Below are positions 8,213 through 16,141 of a stretch of DNA of 64,000 nucleotides, one piece after another; positions within the stretch are counted from its first letter, which is position 1, and the number at the start of each line of letters is the position of its first letter. The notes under the pieces are model-generated. The model was not told the DNA's origin. It worked only from the letters and a program-made list of their open reading frames with translations, and ran no database searches. Location: assembly GCA_913057175.1 (NCBI GenBank), contig CAJXNP010000017.1, forward strand, positions 62,001 to 126,000. Direction: 5' to 3'. The position numbers and the translations under genes are program-made. The stretch is from an uncultured Cytophagales bacterium. GTDB taxonomy: Bacteria; Bacteroidota; Bacteroidia; Cytophagales; Cyclobacteriaceae.

Positions 8213-8254
8213 GCTAACGGATTGATAAACATATGATACATTTGGATCGTTAGC
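8213..8254. repeat. imperfect palindrome at an island gene junction
   Basis: GCTAACGGAT (8213-8222) faces ATCGTTAGC (8246-8254) across 23 bp; the arms pair with one bulged base. It fills the short gap between the helicase and the HNH-like gene and resembles junction hairpins seen between genes of variable Bacteroidota islands. It does not fit the attC consensus well. Confidence 0.35.
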
Positions 8255-8272
8255 TGCTATTTGAATAGCGAT

Positions 8273-9127
8273 ATGAAAGGAATTTGTGCACTTTACGGAA
8301 ATGAAACAGAATTGAGGGAAAGCCACATCTACCCAAAATTTGTGATAAAACACACAAAGAAAACAGGGTCAAGCTTTCTTCGAAAACTCATTGAACCAAA
8401 TAAAAGATTACAGGATGGCGTAAAATTATACCTATTAGGTGATAAGGCAGAGCAAGAATTTTCCTCAAGGGAAAAATGGTTTGCTGAAAGCATTTTCGTA
8501 CCGTACTTATCGGGTGAAAAAGAATTGACGTATGATAAAAGCCTATTCTATTTTGCTGTTTCCTTTCTCTGGAGAATATTAATAACAGAGATCAAAACCG
8601 ATAAAAACCTTTACCGAAAATGGTATTACGACATTTTAAAACGGACTAATGATGAATGGAAGCTCTTCCTTTCTAAAGACATTTTACCAACAAATTTTCA
8701 TTGCTTTAACATCTTATTTACTGATAGAGTAAAAAAAAATACCACTAATTTACAAGGTGTCGACTTTTACACAACGAGAGTATTGGATGCAACCATTGCA
8801 GATAATCAAACTCAGACGTGTTTACTAATATACGGTAAGTTCAATCGATTTATTTTTTGGAGTGTATTAAAAAAATATGGTGGTGAAGAAAACCTTTCAG
8901 ATGTTAAAATTGAACCCAACGGAGGTACACTTAAAATACCTCAAATGCTTGACTATTTTCCAATTATCTCCTTGCTCCATGATCGAATTCTATTAGTTAT
9001 GAATTCACCATTTCCAAGTGATGAGCAACAAGACAAGATAGAAAAAGAAATAATCAAAAATCCTGAAAAATTTTGGCAATCTGATTTAGGTAAGTCTCTT
9101 TTTAATGATAAAATTAATCTTGACTAG
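8273..9127 (+). CDS. HNH-like/zinc-knuckle protein with degenerate first motif
   Basis: A 284-aa protein whose start GICALYGNETELRESHIYPKFV resembles a family of island proteins that begin CxxC...SHIxPKFV, an HNH-like metal-binding core. Here the second Cys of the expected CxxC is Tyr (codon TAC at the expected TGC), so the zinc knuckle may be lost. The remaining ~240 residues are mixed helix and strand with no further motif that I recognise. ATG 8273 is preferred over TTG 8261, which would add only MNSD. It is the last gene of the AT-rich island and runs in the same direction as the helicase, 80 bp after it. Nuclease activity would be doubtful given the Tyr. Confidence 0.55.
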   Translation: MKGICALYGNETELRESHIYPKFVIKHTKKTGSSFLRKLIEPNKRLQDGVKLYLLGDKAEQEFSSREKWFAESIFVPYLSGEKELTYDKSLFYFAVSFLWRILITEIKTDKNLYRKWYYDILKRTNDEWKLFLSKDILPTNFHCFNILFTDRVKKNTTNLQGVDFYTTRVLDATIADNQTQTCLLIYGKFNRFIFWSVLKKYGGEENLSDVKIEPNGGTLKIPQMLDYFPIISLLHDRILLVMNSPFPSDEQQDKIEKEIIKNPEKFWQSDLGKSLFNDKINLD

Positions 9128-9250
9128 AATAAAAACAGTTGCCGAAAAATAGCTTTCATCCATAGTCGCGCAGCGCCAAGTGTTATGCTCCTTCTACCAG
9201 CCGCCCATGGTCAAAATTTGTAGATGCTAACAGGATCATCAGGAGTCATT

Positions 9251-9922
9251 TTAATCTCCCTCCCCCAATCCAAAAGCATAAAACATCAAATTTGACATTT
9301 CTTCGCCGAGTTGTTTGGTTTTTAGTTCGTATCCGTAATCTTCCATCTCCTGCAGGAAATTTGGCTCCAGGAGTTTGGGATACTTGCAATCGTCGAAAAC
9401 TTCACCCTCCATTTTTCCCATTCTTTCCATGATGACCAGCACACCATTTTCATTGAGTAATTGATGGATCTCCGTCATGATTCCCTGCCGCGATTCAATT
9501 TCATGGAATACGTTGAGCATCAAAATTCTGTCGAACGTTCCGTGAGGTAAATTCGTGGAGCTTTCCGTTCCAACAACCAGGTTAAAATCCGCATCAATGG
9601 GCGATCCAATTAGATTTTCATGGTACTCCAGTACTTTTTCAAATTCATATAATCTCGAAGAATCAATTTCCTGCAGGTACCACGTAATTCCCTCCACAAA
9701 GCATGAGATCTGGACCTCCTTTATGCCATTTCCCGCGCCAATACTTGCTATCGTTTCCCCCTGTTTGCAACCGGTCAGGTGGTAGTAATTTTTGTATTCG
9801 TGCCGGATATCCGAAAAACTTTCCGGAAACCTCTTGTAGTTATAAGGTCGATCAACCGACTTGCAGGAAAAAATAAGGACAACACAAAAATTCGTTAAGA
9901 ACGCTTTTAACAGGATATTCAT
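9251..9922 (-). CDS. exported lipoprotein with class I SAM-methyltransferase fold
   Basis: A 223-aa product with a signal peptide and lipobox (LIFSCKS, Cys20), followed by a Rossmann methyltransferase domain. Motif I appears as ASIGAGNG, a later strand as FDRILMLNVFHEI, and GVLVIMERMG resembles the post-II strand. Putative SAM contacts (Gly-rich loop and an acidic residue in LQEIDSS) are kept. Its nearest relatives appear to be small-molecule methyltransferases, but a lipidated periplasmic enzyme would have no obvious SAM supply, so it may bind another ligand or be anchored differently. It stands alone, convergent with the island and divergent from the cyclophilin gene. Confidence 0.7.
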   Translation of the reverse strand: MNILLKAFLTNFCVVLIFSCKSVDRPYNYKRFPESFSDIRHEYKNYYHLTGCKQGETIASIGAGNGIKEVQISCFVEGITWYLQEIDSSRLYEFEKVLEYHENLIGSPIDADFNLVVGTESSTNLPHGTFDRILMLNVFHEIESRQGIMTEIHQLLNENGVLVIMERMGKMEGEVFDDCKYPKLLEPNFLQEMEDYGYELKTKQLGEEMSNLMFYAFGLGEGD

Positions 9923-10031
9923 ACAATGAAATTATTCAATATTTCCTCAAATCCAACAATCCCAAAATCCATCAATCCAAATACAAACAATTTCATTCTG
10001 CTCTGGCGCATTACGTGGTAAATCAATCACA

Positions 10032-10055
10032 TTGGTTTGTGAGGACACAAACCAA
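10032..10055. repeat. perfect hairpin TTGGTTTGTG/CACAAACCAA with GC-rich tail repeats
   Basis: A 10-bp stem with loop AGGA, followed by two copies of a CAAACC/CAAGG-CGTTGT type motif (10047-10088: CAAGGCGTTGT and CTAGGCGTTGT). It lies in the divergent gap before the cyclophilin gene. There is no T tract, so it is not a typical terminator. It is probably a small interspersed repeat. Confidence 0.5.
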
Positions 10056-10156
10056 GGCGTTGTCGGGCGCAAACCTAGGCGTTGTGAGGATGGAAAATTC
10101 ACCGAATTTTCCGGGTTAAAAAAATATTTAATAATTTGTCCGCAAAGTCCCAGATC

Positions 10157-10735
10157 ATGAAAACAATAATATTGCTCGTGTTATTTGCTTTAAGCGCTCT
10201 CGGCTCCGGTGATCGTGGTTTTGAAGTAAAATACCGCATCGAAACACCGCTTGGCGATATCACCGTCGAACTTTATCCCGATAAGGCCCCGGTGACGGCC
10301 GCTAACTTCATGTATTATGCAAACAAACACCTGTACAATGGAACCACCTTTTATCGCGTGTGCACCCCTGAAAATGAAGCGGATCGTGATGTGAAAATTG
10401 AAGTCATCCAGGGAGGTGATGTACCCGAGAAAAAAAGCCGGCCACCCATTTTTTTGGAAACGACACGGCAAACAACCCTTTCCCATCTTGATGGCACCAT
10501 TTCCATGGCGCGTGACGAACCCAACTCAGCTACCAGCTCATTTTTCATTTGCATCGGCGACCAGCCGGAGCTGGATTACGGGGGAAAGAGAAATCCCGAT
10601 GGACAGGGTTTTGCCGCTTTCGGAAGGGTGATTGAAGGAATGGATGTGGTACGAAAGATCCAGCAATTGAAAGAGGAAAATCAGTATTTGACAGATCCGG
10701 TAGAGATCATAAAAGTTAAGAGATTGAAGAAATGA
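10157..10735 (+). CDS. exported cyclophilin-type peptidyl-prolyl isomerase
   Basis: A 192-aa protein folding helper acting in the periplasm. A signal peptide (MKTIILLVLFALSALGSG) precedes a compact cyclophilin domain: TPLGDITVELYPDKAPVTAANFMYYA, FYRV (catalytic Arg region), VIQGGD, and FFICIGDQPELDYG. Single-domain bacterial cyclophilins of 160-200 aa are common, so the length is normal. ATG 10157 is preferred over TTG 10136, since it starts exactly at the signal peptide. A 56-aa ORF starts 3 bp after its stop. Confidence 0.85.
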   Translation: MKTIILLVLFALSALGSGDRGFEVKYRIETPLGDITVELYPDKAPVTAANFMYYANKHLYNGTTFYRVCTPENEADRDVKIEVIQGGDVPEKKSRPPIFLETTRQTTLSHLDGTISMARDEPNSATSSFFICIGDQPELDYGGKRNPDGQGFAAFGRVIEGMDVVRKIQQLKEENQYLTDPVEIIKVKRLKK

Positions 10736-10738
10736 ATT

Positions 10739-10909
10739 ATGGGGATTAAGGATTCTTTATTGATGTTCCTGTCCGAGCGGAAAGTACTTGAAAAAAAGAA
10801 AGAGCATTCGTCGCGAATTCAAAAGCTTAGAGGTATTATCAAGGTTGATGAAAATTTTGATTACAAAAAAGCGCTGGATGAAGAAAGAATGAAAAGGCAT
10901 ATTTTATAA
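10739..10909 (+). CDS. 56-aa ORF between cyclophilin and J-protein genes
   Basis: An open frame of 56 codons from ATG 10739 to TAA 10907-10909. The product is highly charged, begins [18 protein letters not shown] and ends [10 protein letters not shown]; it is probably helical with no membrane segment. It starts 3 bp after the cyclophilin stop and ends 2 bp before the TTG start of the J-domain gene, a tight three-gene arrangement that supports it being real and possibly translationally coupled. I do not recognise a family. Confidence 0.45.
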   Translation: MGIKDSLLMFLSERKVLEKKKEHSSRIQKLRGIIKVDENFDYKKALDEERMKRHIL

Positions 10910-10911
10910 AA

Positions 10912-11709
10912 TTGAGGGACCATTTTTTAAACATTCTTGGACTTGACAGCAGTGCAACTGACAATGAAATCAAGTCGGCATATCGAAGGCTATCCAAAAA
11001 ATATCACCCAGATATCAATAACTCTCCAGGAGCAGAAGAAAAATTTATAGAAATAAAAAATGCCTACGAGTATTTGATGAAGCCCAAACTGGATGAAATC
11101 CTGGAACCGTACCATACGGAAGATAGTTCGGAGGTTGATAGCTGGAGAGCAGAGGCCAGGAAACAGGCTCGTAAAAGGGCGATGGAAAAAGAAAAACAAT
11201 TACAGGAAACGATCATAAAATTTGTTGGCATTTTGAAGCCCTTTGTCCTGGCTGTATTTATTTTCAATGTGATTTTATTTCTGGATTATTTGTTGCCTTA
11301 TAAAACGCATGATCAAAATATAAAAGGAGTATATCAGGTATATGAAAATTCAAAAAGTGGTGCTCGGGGAAGATCAGTTTATAGGTATGATGGGATGGAA
11401 TTTGATGATTTTAGAATGACTTTTGAAAAAGGAAAGGTTATTCATATGGGAAAATACAAGAAAGCAGAAGTACTTGCAACATCCATTCTAGACAAGCCAA
11501 TGACAGCCATCATTACCGTTGATGGTACTCCTCAAGCTTTTCACCAGGTTTATAATATTTACAACATCTACGGATACATTATTCCTATTATGTTCCTGTT
11601 GACCTTTCTGTTTGTTTGGCTAAAAAATCCCATGCAAAAATTAAATATGGCCATTGTTCTATCCGTATTTTTTATAATTCAAATGGTGGTTTTCTTTTTC
11701 TTTTCATAA
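10912..11709 (+). CDS. membrane-anchored J-domain (DnaJ-type) protein, TTG start
   Basis: A 265-aa Hsp40-like cochaperone. Residues 3-60 form a J-domain with HPD at 32-34 (KKYHPDINN) and the [12 protein letters not shown] helix. A basic linker ([15 protein letters not shown]) leads to three hydrophobic segments: [34 protein letters not shown] and [21 protein letters not shown] at 10912 is the likely start because an intact J-domain begins directly after it and no ATG precedes the HPD. The J-domain is expected to recruit DnaK to the membrane. There is no zinc finger or typical C-terminal substrate-binding domain, so its client is unknown. Confidence 0.8.
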   Translation: MRDHFLNILGLDSSATDNEIKSAYRRLSKKYHPDINNSPGAEEKFIEIKNAYEYLMKPKLDEILEPYHTEDSSEVDSWRAEARKQARKRAMEKEKQLQETIIKFVGILKPFVLAVFIFNVILFLDYLLPYKTHDQNIKGVYQVYENSKSGARGRSVYRYDGMEFDDFRMTFEKGKVIHMGKYKKAEVLATSILDKPMTAIITVDGTPQAFHQVYNIYNIYGYIIPIMFLLTFLFVWLKNPMQKLNMAIVLSVFFIIQMVVFFFFS

Positions 11710-11769
11710 ATCTATCTGTATCCGGTTACAACCTGGGTTAAATGAACGATTGGACAATCTGTTCACCCC

Positions 11770-13743
11770 TCAAAAAATCCTGATCCCAAACTCCCCGCCA
11801 ATCCATCCATCTACGATCTTTTTGCTGTAGTTCTTTTGGTAGAGACTGTAGGGAATAACTTCCGTGATGTATGGAGCTTTTTCCGTGTAGTCTTCAGGAT
11901 AGATTAGCTGGCTCCATGTAGGCCCGCCAAAAATGGAGATGTATTTATTGAACCGATAGTTGAAATGGACATTCAACCGGGTAAGTAGATTTACATCCTC
12001 AAACCACGTATTATCATTTTGAAGATCACTAAAGGTCAGGTCGATATCCAGCTCGTGTCTTTTACTTTTGCCAAGAGGTATGGCGCCGCCGAAGCCATAC
12101 CCGTATCCCCAGATGTCTCCCTTTGAAAACCCATGCGTTCCGAAGGTGACAATGTTGTAAAATTTCTGCGTCCCAAATTTAACCCGGGCATTATATGGAA
12201 ATACTTCATTGGCGCTGATCTCCAATTTATTGTATCCCTTCCAAACCAGGTTGATCAGACCAATGGAGGTTCCTGAAACGGTATCACTTATGTTTAGGAT
12301 GGCAAGTTGAAATCCCCTGTTTTCTTTCGTATAATTAAACATTGAGGCAATCTGAACCCCGTTTGTTTCTTCCCATGAAAAATTGCCAATTCCTGCTAAT
12401 TGCACTTTTTGTACAATTTTTCCCCCATTGAAAATACCGGCTATCTGTGCGCCGTCCACTTCGCCGTAAGAAATATTAAATATTCCGGCGAGCTGTGCTC
12501 CACCTATGTTTCTACCAAAGTTTGCTATACCTCCGGCCTGGAATTTATTCACGTCTTTCCACGCAACATTAGTAATGCCACTTAGTTGCACACCATCCAC
12601 ATTTTGCGAAGCAAAATTGTTGATGCCGGCCAGCTGAACACCATTTAGTCTTCCAAGAATGGCATTGTTAATTCCGCTGAATTGTACACCATTCAGTGTG
12701 TCGAGCACCAGGTTATTGATCCCCGCAAATTGCACGCCTTTTACGGTTCCGAGATTGGTGTTAGCGATGCCTGCCAATTGAAGTCCTTTGGTTTCTGTTC
12801 CAATTGCATTAAATATGCCTGCTGCTTGTACACCGTAACTGTAGTGTCGGTTAATGTTGGCAATTCCTGCCATTTCAAAACCTTTTGTGGCGCCGTTGTA
12901 TCCGGCCAGAATATTAACGGAAACCTTATTTTCTGCCATTCCGCTCATCTTCAGGTTTGTTCCGAGGAAAGGAAGGAAGGATACCTGTGCAAAACGGTAA
13001 ATATAAATTTCATTTTCCCCTGACTTGACCATGGATTGCTCAGGGGCAACGATGTTGGTGATTTTCAGGTTGTTGACCCTGCTAACTTCTGATACGGTAT
13101 AGTTCTCGATCGATTGAACAGCCGTCAGGTTGCCAGGCTGCAGGTTAACGTCGATCTTCTGATTTCTGGAAGGAATAACAATGGCAGTATCCCGGAATTC
13201 CGGTCGAATAAATGCCAGACCCACATATTCCTTTTTGGTTGATACCTCCAATGAAAAATAGCCTGTGCTGTCTGTAATGACGGAATGGAGCCGGTCGACA
13301 TCATAAACCGTTACTTTTGGAATGTAGGTCCCCATCGTCGAGCTTTGCACATACCCTTCGATGGTGACGGATTGTTTCTGGCTTCCACCCGGACCCGAAT
13401 TTGAAGGAGCGATATTCTTAGAAAACCTGGTCTTCAGAATTACCAGGTGGTTCCCGCTAATTTTCATCTCCAACTCTTCGCCAAGGATCACATTCAACAC
13501 TTCCTGAATAGAAGTCTGACGAACATTCAGCGTGATGGTACTGTCGATGGGTAGGAGGGAAGGGTTATAAGAAAAGGAAAAATTACCGATATCGGCAATG
13601 AGAAAAAGCACATCTTCCAGCCGTTCATTTTCAACCGAAAAATCAATTTTTTGTTTTAAAACCTGCGATTGACCAAAAGCGGTGAACGAAACAAAAGTTA
13701 ATATGAATATGAAGAGATACGCCCTATTCTTCACCACAACCAT
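11770..13743 (-). CDS. STN-domain protein with carboxypeptidase-like domain and solenoid repeats
   Basis: A secreted outer-membrane-type protein, 657 aa from ATG 13743, which lies inside the end of the fecR-like gene (20-bp overlap). An upstream extension to 13929 in the same frame runs into fecR and looks spurious. After the signal peptide (VKNRAYLFIFILTFVSFTAFGQ) comes an STN domain (about residues 27-105), a CarboxypepD_reg-like domain (about 125-205) and, around residues 288-490, about 13 copies of a ~16-residue repeat with core GVQLAGIxN, like the LA_2272-type surface repeat, likely a beta-solenoid. The C-terminal 165 residues look beta-strand rich and end in GIRIF, typical of an outer-membrane anchor. 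STN domains usually belong to TonB receptors that signal to FecR; here no receptor barrel of normal size is present. Confidence 0.78.
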   Translation of the reverse strand: MVVVKNRAYLFIFILTFVSFTAFGQSQVLKQKIDFSVENERLEDVLFLIADIGNFSFSYNPSLLPIDSTITLNVRQTSIQEVLNVILGEELEMKISGNHLVILKTRFSKNIAPSNSGPGGSQKQSVTIEGYVQSSTMGTYIPKVTVYDVDRLHSVITDSTGYFSLEVSTKKEYVGLAFIRPEFRDTAIVIPSRNQKIDVNLQPGNLTAVQSIENYTVSEVSRVNNLKITNIVAPEQSMVKSGENEIYIYRFAQVSFLPFLGTNLKMSGMAENKVSVNILAGYNGATKGFEMAGIANINRHYSYGVQAAGIFNAIGTETKGLQLAGIANTNLGTVKGVQFAGINNLVLDTLNGVQFSGINNAILGRLNGVQLAGINNFASQNVDGVQLSGITNVAWKDVNKFQAGGIANFGRNIGGAQLAGIFNISYGEVDGAQIAGIFNGGKIVQKVQLAGIGNFSWEETNGVQIASMFNYTKENRGFQLAILNISDTVSGTSIGLINLVWKGYNKLEISANEVFPYNARVKFGTQKFYNIVTFGTHGFSKGDIWGYGYGFGGAIPLGKSKRHELDIDLTFSDLQNDNTWFEDVNLLTRLNVHFNYRFNKYISIFGGPTWSQLIYPEDYTEKAPYITEVIPYSLYQKNYSKKIVDGWIGGEFGIRIF

Positions 13744-14752
13744 TTGATTTGATGAAATACTTATCCTCCCGTACCTCGTATTCAAACCCCATAGACATTG
13801 AAAGGTTTTCCATGATACTGTCAAAAGATTCTTTGCGGAAAATAGCTGTGAGCTGACAGTCATCAATTGCCGTTGAATCGTACATGATGGATTTTTGAAA
13901 AAGGGATTCGAGTTCGTCGAACACTTCATTCAACGGTCGCTGACGGTAGGTGAGTTTTTTATTTGCCCAGTACAGGTTATTGAGATTTGAAACCGCCGAG
14001 CTGGTGATGGAAAGATCGTGTAGGTTTAATTCAGCAGTTTGATTCCTCTCCAAAACCACAGATGCATTGTCGGGATCTTCGGTGGATGAAAGTCGGACTT
14101 TTCCCGATTCGACCGTCACTTTTACTAAATCTTCGGCTTTGCCGTCTACAAGAAATTGAGTTCCAAGAACTTCAACCTGCGCCCCATTCAAGCTGACAAT
14201 GAAAGCTTTGTCAGGTGATTTTTGCACATCAAAATAAGCCAAACCAGCAAGCTGAACCTGCCTGTTTTCTTTGCCATAGTCAGGATTCACAGTAAGCGAA
14301 GAATTATCTTTTAAAATCACCTTTGAGCTATCCGGAAGATAGAATTCCTTTGTTTCATCCAACTGTGCCGTGTATTGAAGCTGTACACTGTCGTCTTTAG
14401 TGAGGAAAAACCAGGTTAGCCCACCAATAATCAATACCGATGCAGCAATTTTCCAGGCGTAGTCCAAAAACCTTGTTTTGGTTTTATCCTCTTCTGGTAA
14501 ATCCATGACAGGGGGTGCGTCTATTTTGCTTCTGACTTTTTGCCATGCTGCATCGACATCAAAGGAAATGCTTTTCTCCTCCGGGACCACAAATTGAGCA
14601 TTGAACAGTTTGCGGCTTTTTGTAAGCGTTTGACTGGCATCAGGATTATCTTTCAGCCAGGTTTCGACCTTGCTTATTTCCTCTTCGCTGCATTCACCCG
14701 ACAGGTATTTCGCCAATAGAACATCATCGATATGTGAACTGCTTTTCGCCAT
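13724..14752 (-). CDS. FecR-family anti-sigma / sigma regulator
   Basis: A 342-aa cytoplasmic-membrane protein that normally binds the ECF sigma factor and relays signals from an STN/TonB receptor. The N-terminal ~80 residues are cytoplasmic (LLAKYLSGECSEEEISKVETWL is the sigma-binding-like segment), one membrane helix follows (IAASVLIIGGLTWFFL), then the periplasmic FecR domain with the pattern KEFYLPDSSKVILKDNSSLTV and VEVLGTQFLVDG, and a C-terminal DUF4974-like part (LNEVFDELESLF, CQLTAIFRKESFDSIMENL). It begins 45 bp after the sigma gene and overlaps the STN-protein start, a standard operon order. Confidence 0.9.
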   Translation of the reverse strand: MAKSSSHIDDVLLAKYLSGECSEEEISKVETWLKDNPDASQTLTKSRKLFNAQFVVPEEKSISFDVDAAWQKVRSKIDAPPVMDLPEEDKTKTRFLDYAWKIAASVLIIGGLTWFFLTKDDSVQLQYTAQLDETKEFYLPDSSKVILKDNSSLTVNPDYGKENRQVQLAGLAYFDVQKSPDKAFIVSLNGAQVEVLGTQFLVDGKAEDLVKVTVESGKVRLSSTEDPDNASVVLERNQTAELNLHDLSITSSAVSNLNNLYWANKKLTYRQRPLNEVFDELESLFQKSIMYDSTAIDDCQLTAIFRKESFDSIMENLSMSMGFEYEVREDKYFIKSNGCGEE

Positions 14753-14797
14753 CTTCTATATTTGGACAATCAACTTGCTTTTTACCCCTATCGTCAT

Positions 14798-15394
14798 TTA
14801 TAATTTATTTAAGTAATCAAGAAAAATCATGATGGCGATGCTCAGGTATTCAGTCAATTCTTCTCTCAATGTTTTGAGCGCTTTGCCCATTTGATTTTCT
14901 ACTGTTTTGATAGAAATCCCCAATTGATCCGCGATCTCTTTGTATTTTAAACCCTCATGCCGGCTCATGATAAAGATCTTTTTTCTTTCCTCTGGTAGTT
15001 TATTAATAGCCCTTTCGATCTTCTCACTTAGCTCGTCCGCCACCAATGAATCATCTTCTTCAAAAACCCTGCTCTCTTTCAGTACTTCTTCCGAATGATT
15101 CCTTTTGATTTGTGCGTGTTTGATGTGATTAAAGCATTGGTTTTTAATGGATTGGATCAGGTAATTTTTGACAGAGGTTTTGATCTCTATATCCTGGCGT
15201 TTGTTCCAGATCTTAACAAATGTCTCCTGTACGATTTCTTCCGCCTCGTCCGGATCTTTGAGAATAGAGTTAGCCTGCCGGCACAAGTATTCGTAGTAAT
15301 CCCTGAATAGTTTTTCAAATTCCGAAATGTCTCCGGCTTGTATTTTTTCGAAGCTGTGGGTTGTCAGGACTTTCAAAAAAGTGTGTTTTTGCAA
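14798..15394 (-). CDS. ECF sigma-70 family RNA polymerase sigma factor
   Basis: A 198-aa sigma factor of the FecR-coupled Bacteroidota type. Region 2 is at FEKLFRDYYEYLCRQANSILKDPDEAEEIVQETFVKIWN, and region 4 at LPEERKKIFIMSRHEGLKYKEIADQLGISIKTVENQMGKALKTLR. A short hydrophobic C-terminal tail (IAIMIFLDYLNKL) follows. It is the first gene of the sigma-FecR-STN operon and is transcribed divergently from the marR-type efflux operon. Its target promoter is likely its own operon. The 270-bp divergent gap holds no other gene. Confidence 0.92.
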   Translation of the reverse strand: MQKHTFLKVLTTHSFEKIQAGDISEFEKLFRDYYEYLCRQANSILKDPDEAEEIVQETFVKIWNKRQDIEIKTSVKNYLIQSIKNQCFNHIKHAQIKRNHSEEVLKESRVFEEDDSLVADELSEKIERAINKLPEERKKIFIMSRHEGLKYKEIADQLGISIKTVENQMGKALKTLREELTEYLSIAIMIFLDYLNKL

Positions 15395-15602
15395 ATATAG
15401 AAAAACAATCTTTTTGAGGTAAGAATTATGTGTTTATGAGTCATTCTTATCATAATTTATATTGACAAGGTTAGCTGACAATGGTTGTTTATCATAATGC
15501 TTACAATTAAGCGGATTGTTTGTTCGATTTTCCTTTCTAATGCTCATTGTAGCCTTAAAAAGAGCATGTAACCTTTTGTATAAAATTCAAGTTTATGAAT
15601 TG

Positions 15603-15614
15603 TTGCACATGCAA
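15603..15614. promoter_or_regulatory. candidate MarR operator TTGCACATGCAA
   Basis: The inverted half-sites TTGCA and TGCAA are 2 bp apart, and outer AATTG/CAATT arms (15598-15602 and 15616-15620) extend the symmetry with one extra base. It lies 51 bp before the marR-type start and 20 bp upstream of the -7 box at 15634, where a bound repressor would block transcription of the efflux operon. This is inferred from position and symmetry. Confidence 0.5.
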
Positions 15615-15633
15615 TCAATTTAAATATTGTTTC

Positions 15634-15641
15634 TATATTTG
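15634..15641 (+). promoter_or_regulatory. candidate -7 box TATATTTG of the efflux operon
   Basis: It matches TAnnTTTG exactly and would start transcription about 18 bases before the ATG at 15665. The matching -33 TTG is not clear. Confidence 0.45.
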
Positions 15642-15664
15642 CGCAAAATTCCAAAACAAGCATT

Positions 15665-16141
15665 ATGGATGAATTAATAGTTGAGTTGGAAAGGTCATTT
15701 GTTCCGGTCATGGCCAGAACCATGAAATTTGTTGACTATTTTATCTCAGATAAAATGAAAGATCATGGTTACAAGTTAAGCAAGGAACAGTGGGTCATGC
15801 TCAAAGTCTTGTATCAGCATGGAGGACAGCCACAAAATAACCTGGCTTTTCTCACAAACAGGGATAAGGGATCACTTGCGAGGTTATTAAATACAATGGA
15901 AAGTAAAAACCTTGTTGCCAGGATCCCTTCTAAAACAGACAAAAGGATCAATGAAATATACCTGACTAAGCATGGTGAGTTAATATTGAAAGATTCAGTG
16001 CCCATTTTCAAGGAAATCATCAATGAGATTGAGAATGAGATTAATGAAGAGGAAAAAAGGATCTTCATTTCAGTGCTAAATAAAATTCGTAAAAACATTC
16101 AAACAGAAGAAATAGTTGCAGTAGAAACTAAAAAATTATGA
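15665..16141 (+). CDS. MarR family transcriptional regulator
   Basis: A 158-aa winged-helix regulator that probably represses the downstream efflux operon. The core reads LSKEQWVMLKVLYQHGG, then NLAFLTNRDKGSLARLLNTMESKNLVARIPSKTDKRINEIYLTKHG, the usual helix-turn-helix plus wing, with helices at both ends for dimerisation. Its stop overlaps the adaptor gene start in ATGA (16138-16141), so the four genes form one operon. Ligands of such regulators are often phenolic or toxic compounds; none can be named here. Confidence 0.88.
   Translation: MDELIVELERSFVPVMARTMKFVDYFISDKMKDHGYKLSKEQWVMLKVLYQHGGQPQNNLAFLTNRDKGSLARLLNTMESKNLVARIPSKTDKRINEIYLTKHGELILKDSVPIFKEIINEIENEINEEEKRIFISVLNKIRKNIQTEEIVAVETKKL

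Noticed and set aside
8193-8272. integron attC site
   Set aside because: The palindrome does not match the R''/R' consensus well and there is no integrase in the window.
13744-13929. upstream extension of the STN-protein frame
   Set aside because: It overlaps the end of the fecR-like gene, has no leader, and the signal peptide begins at 13743.
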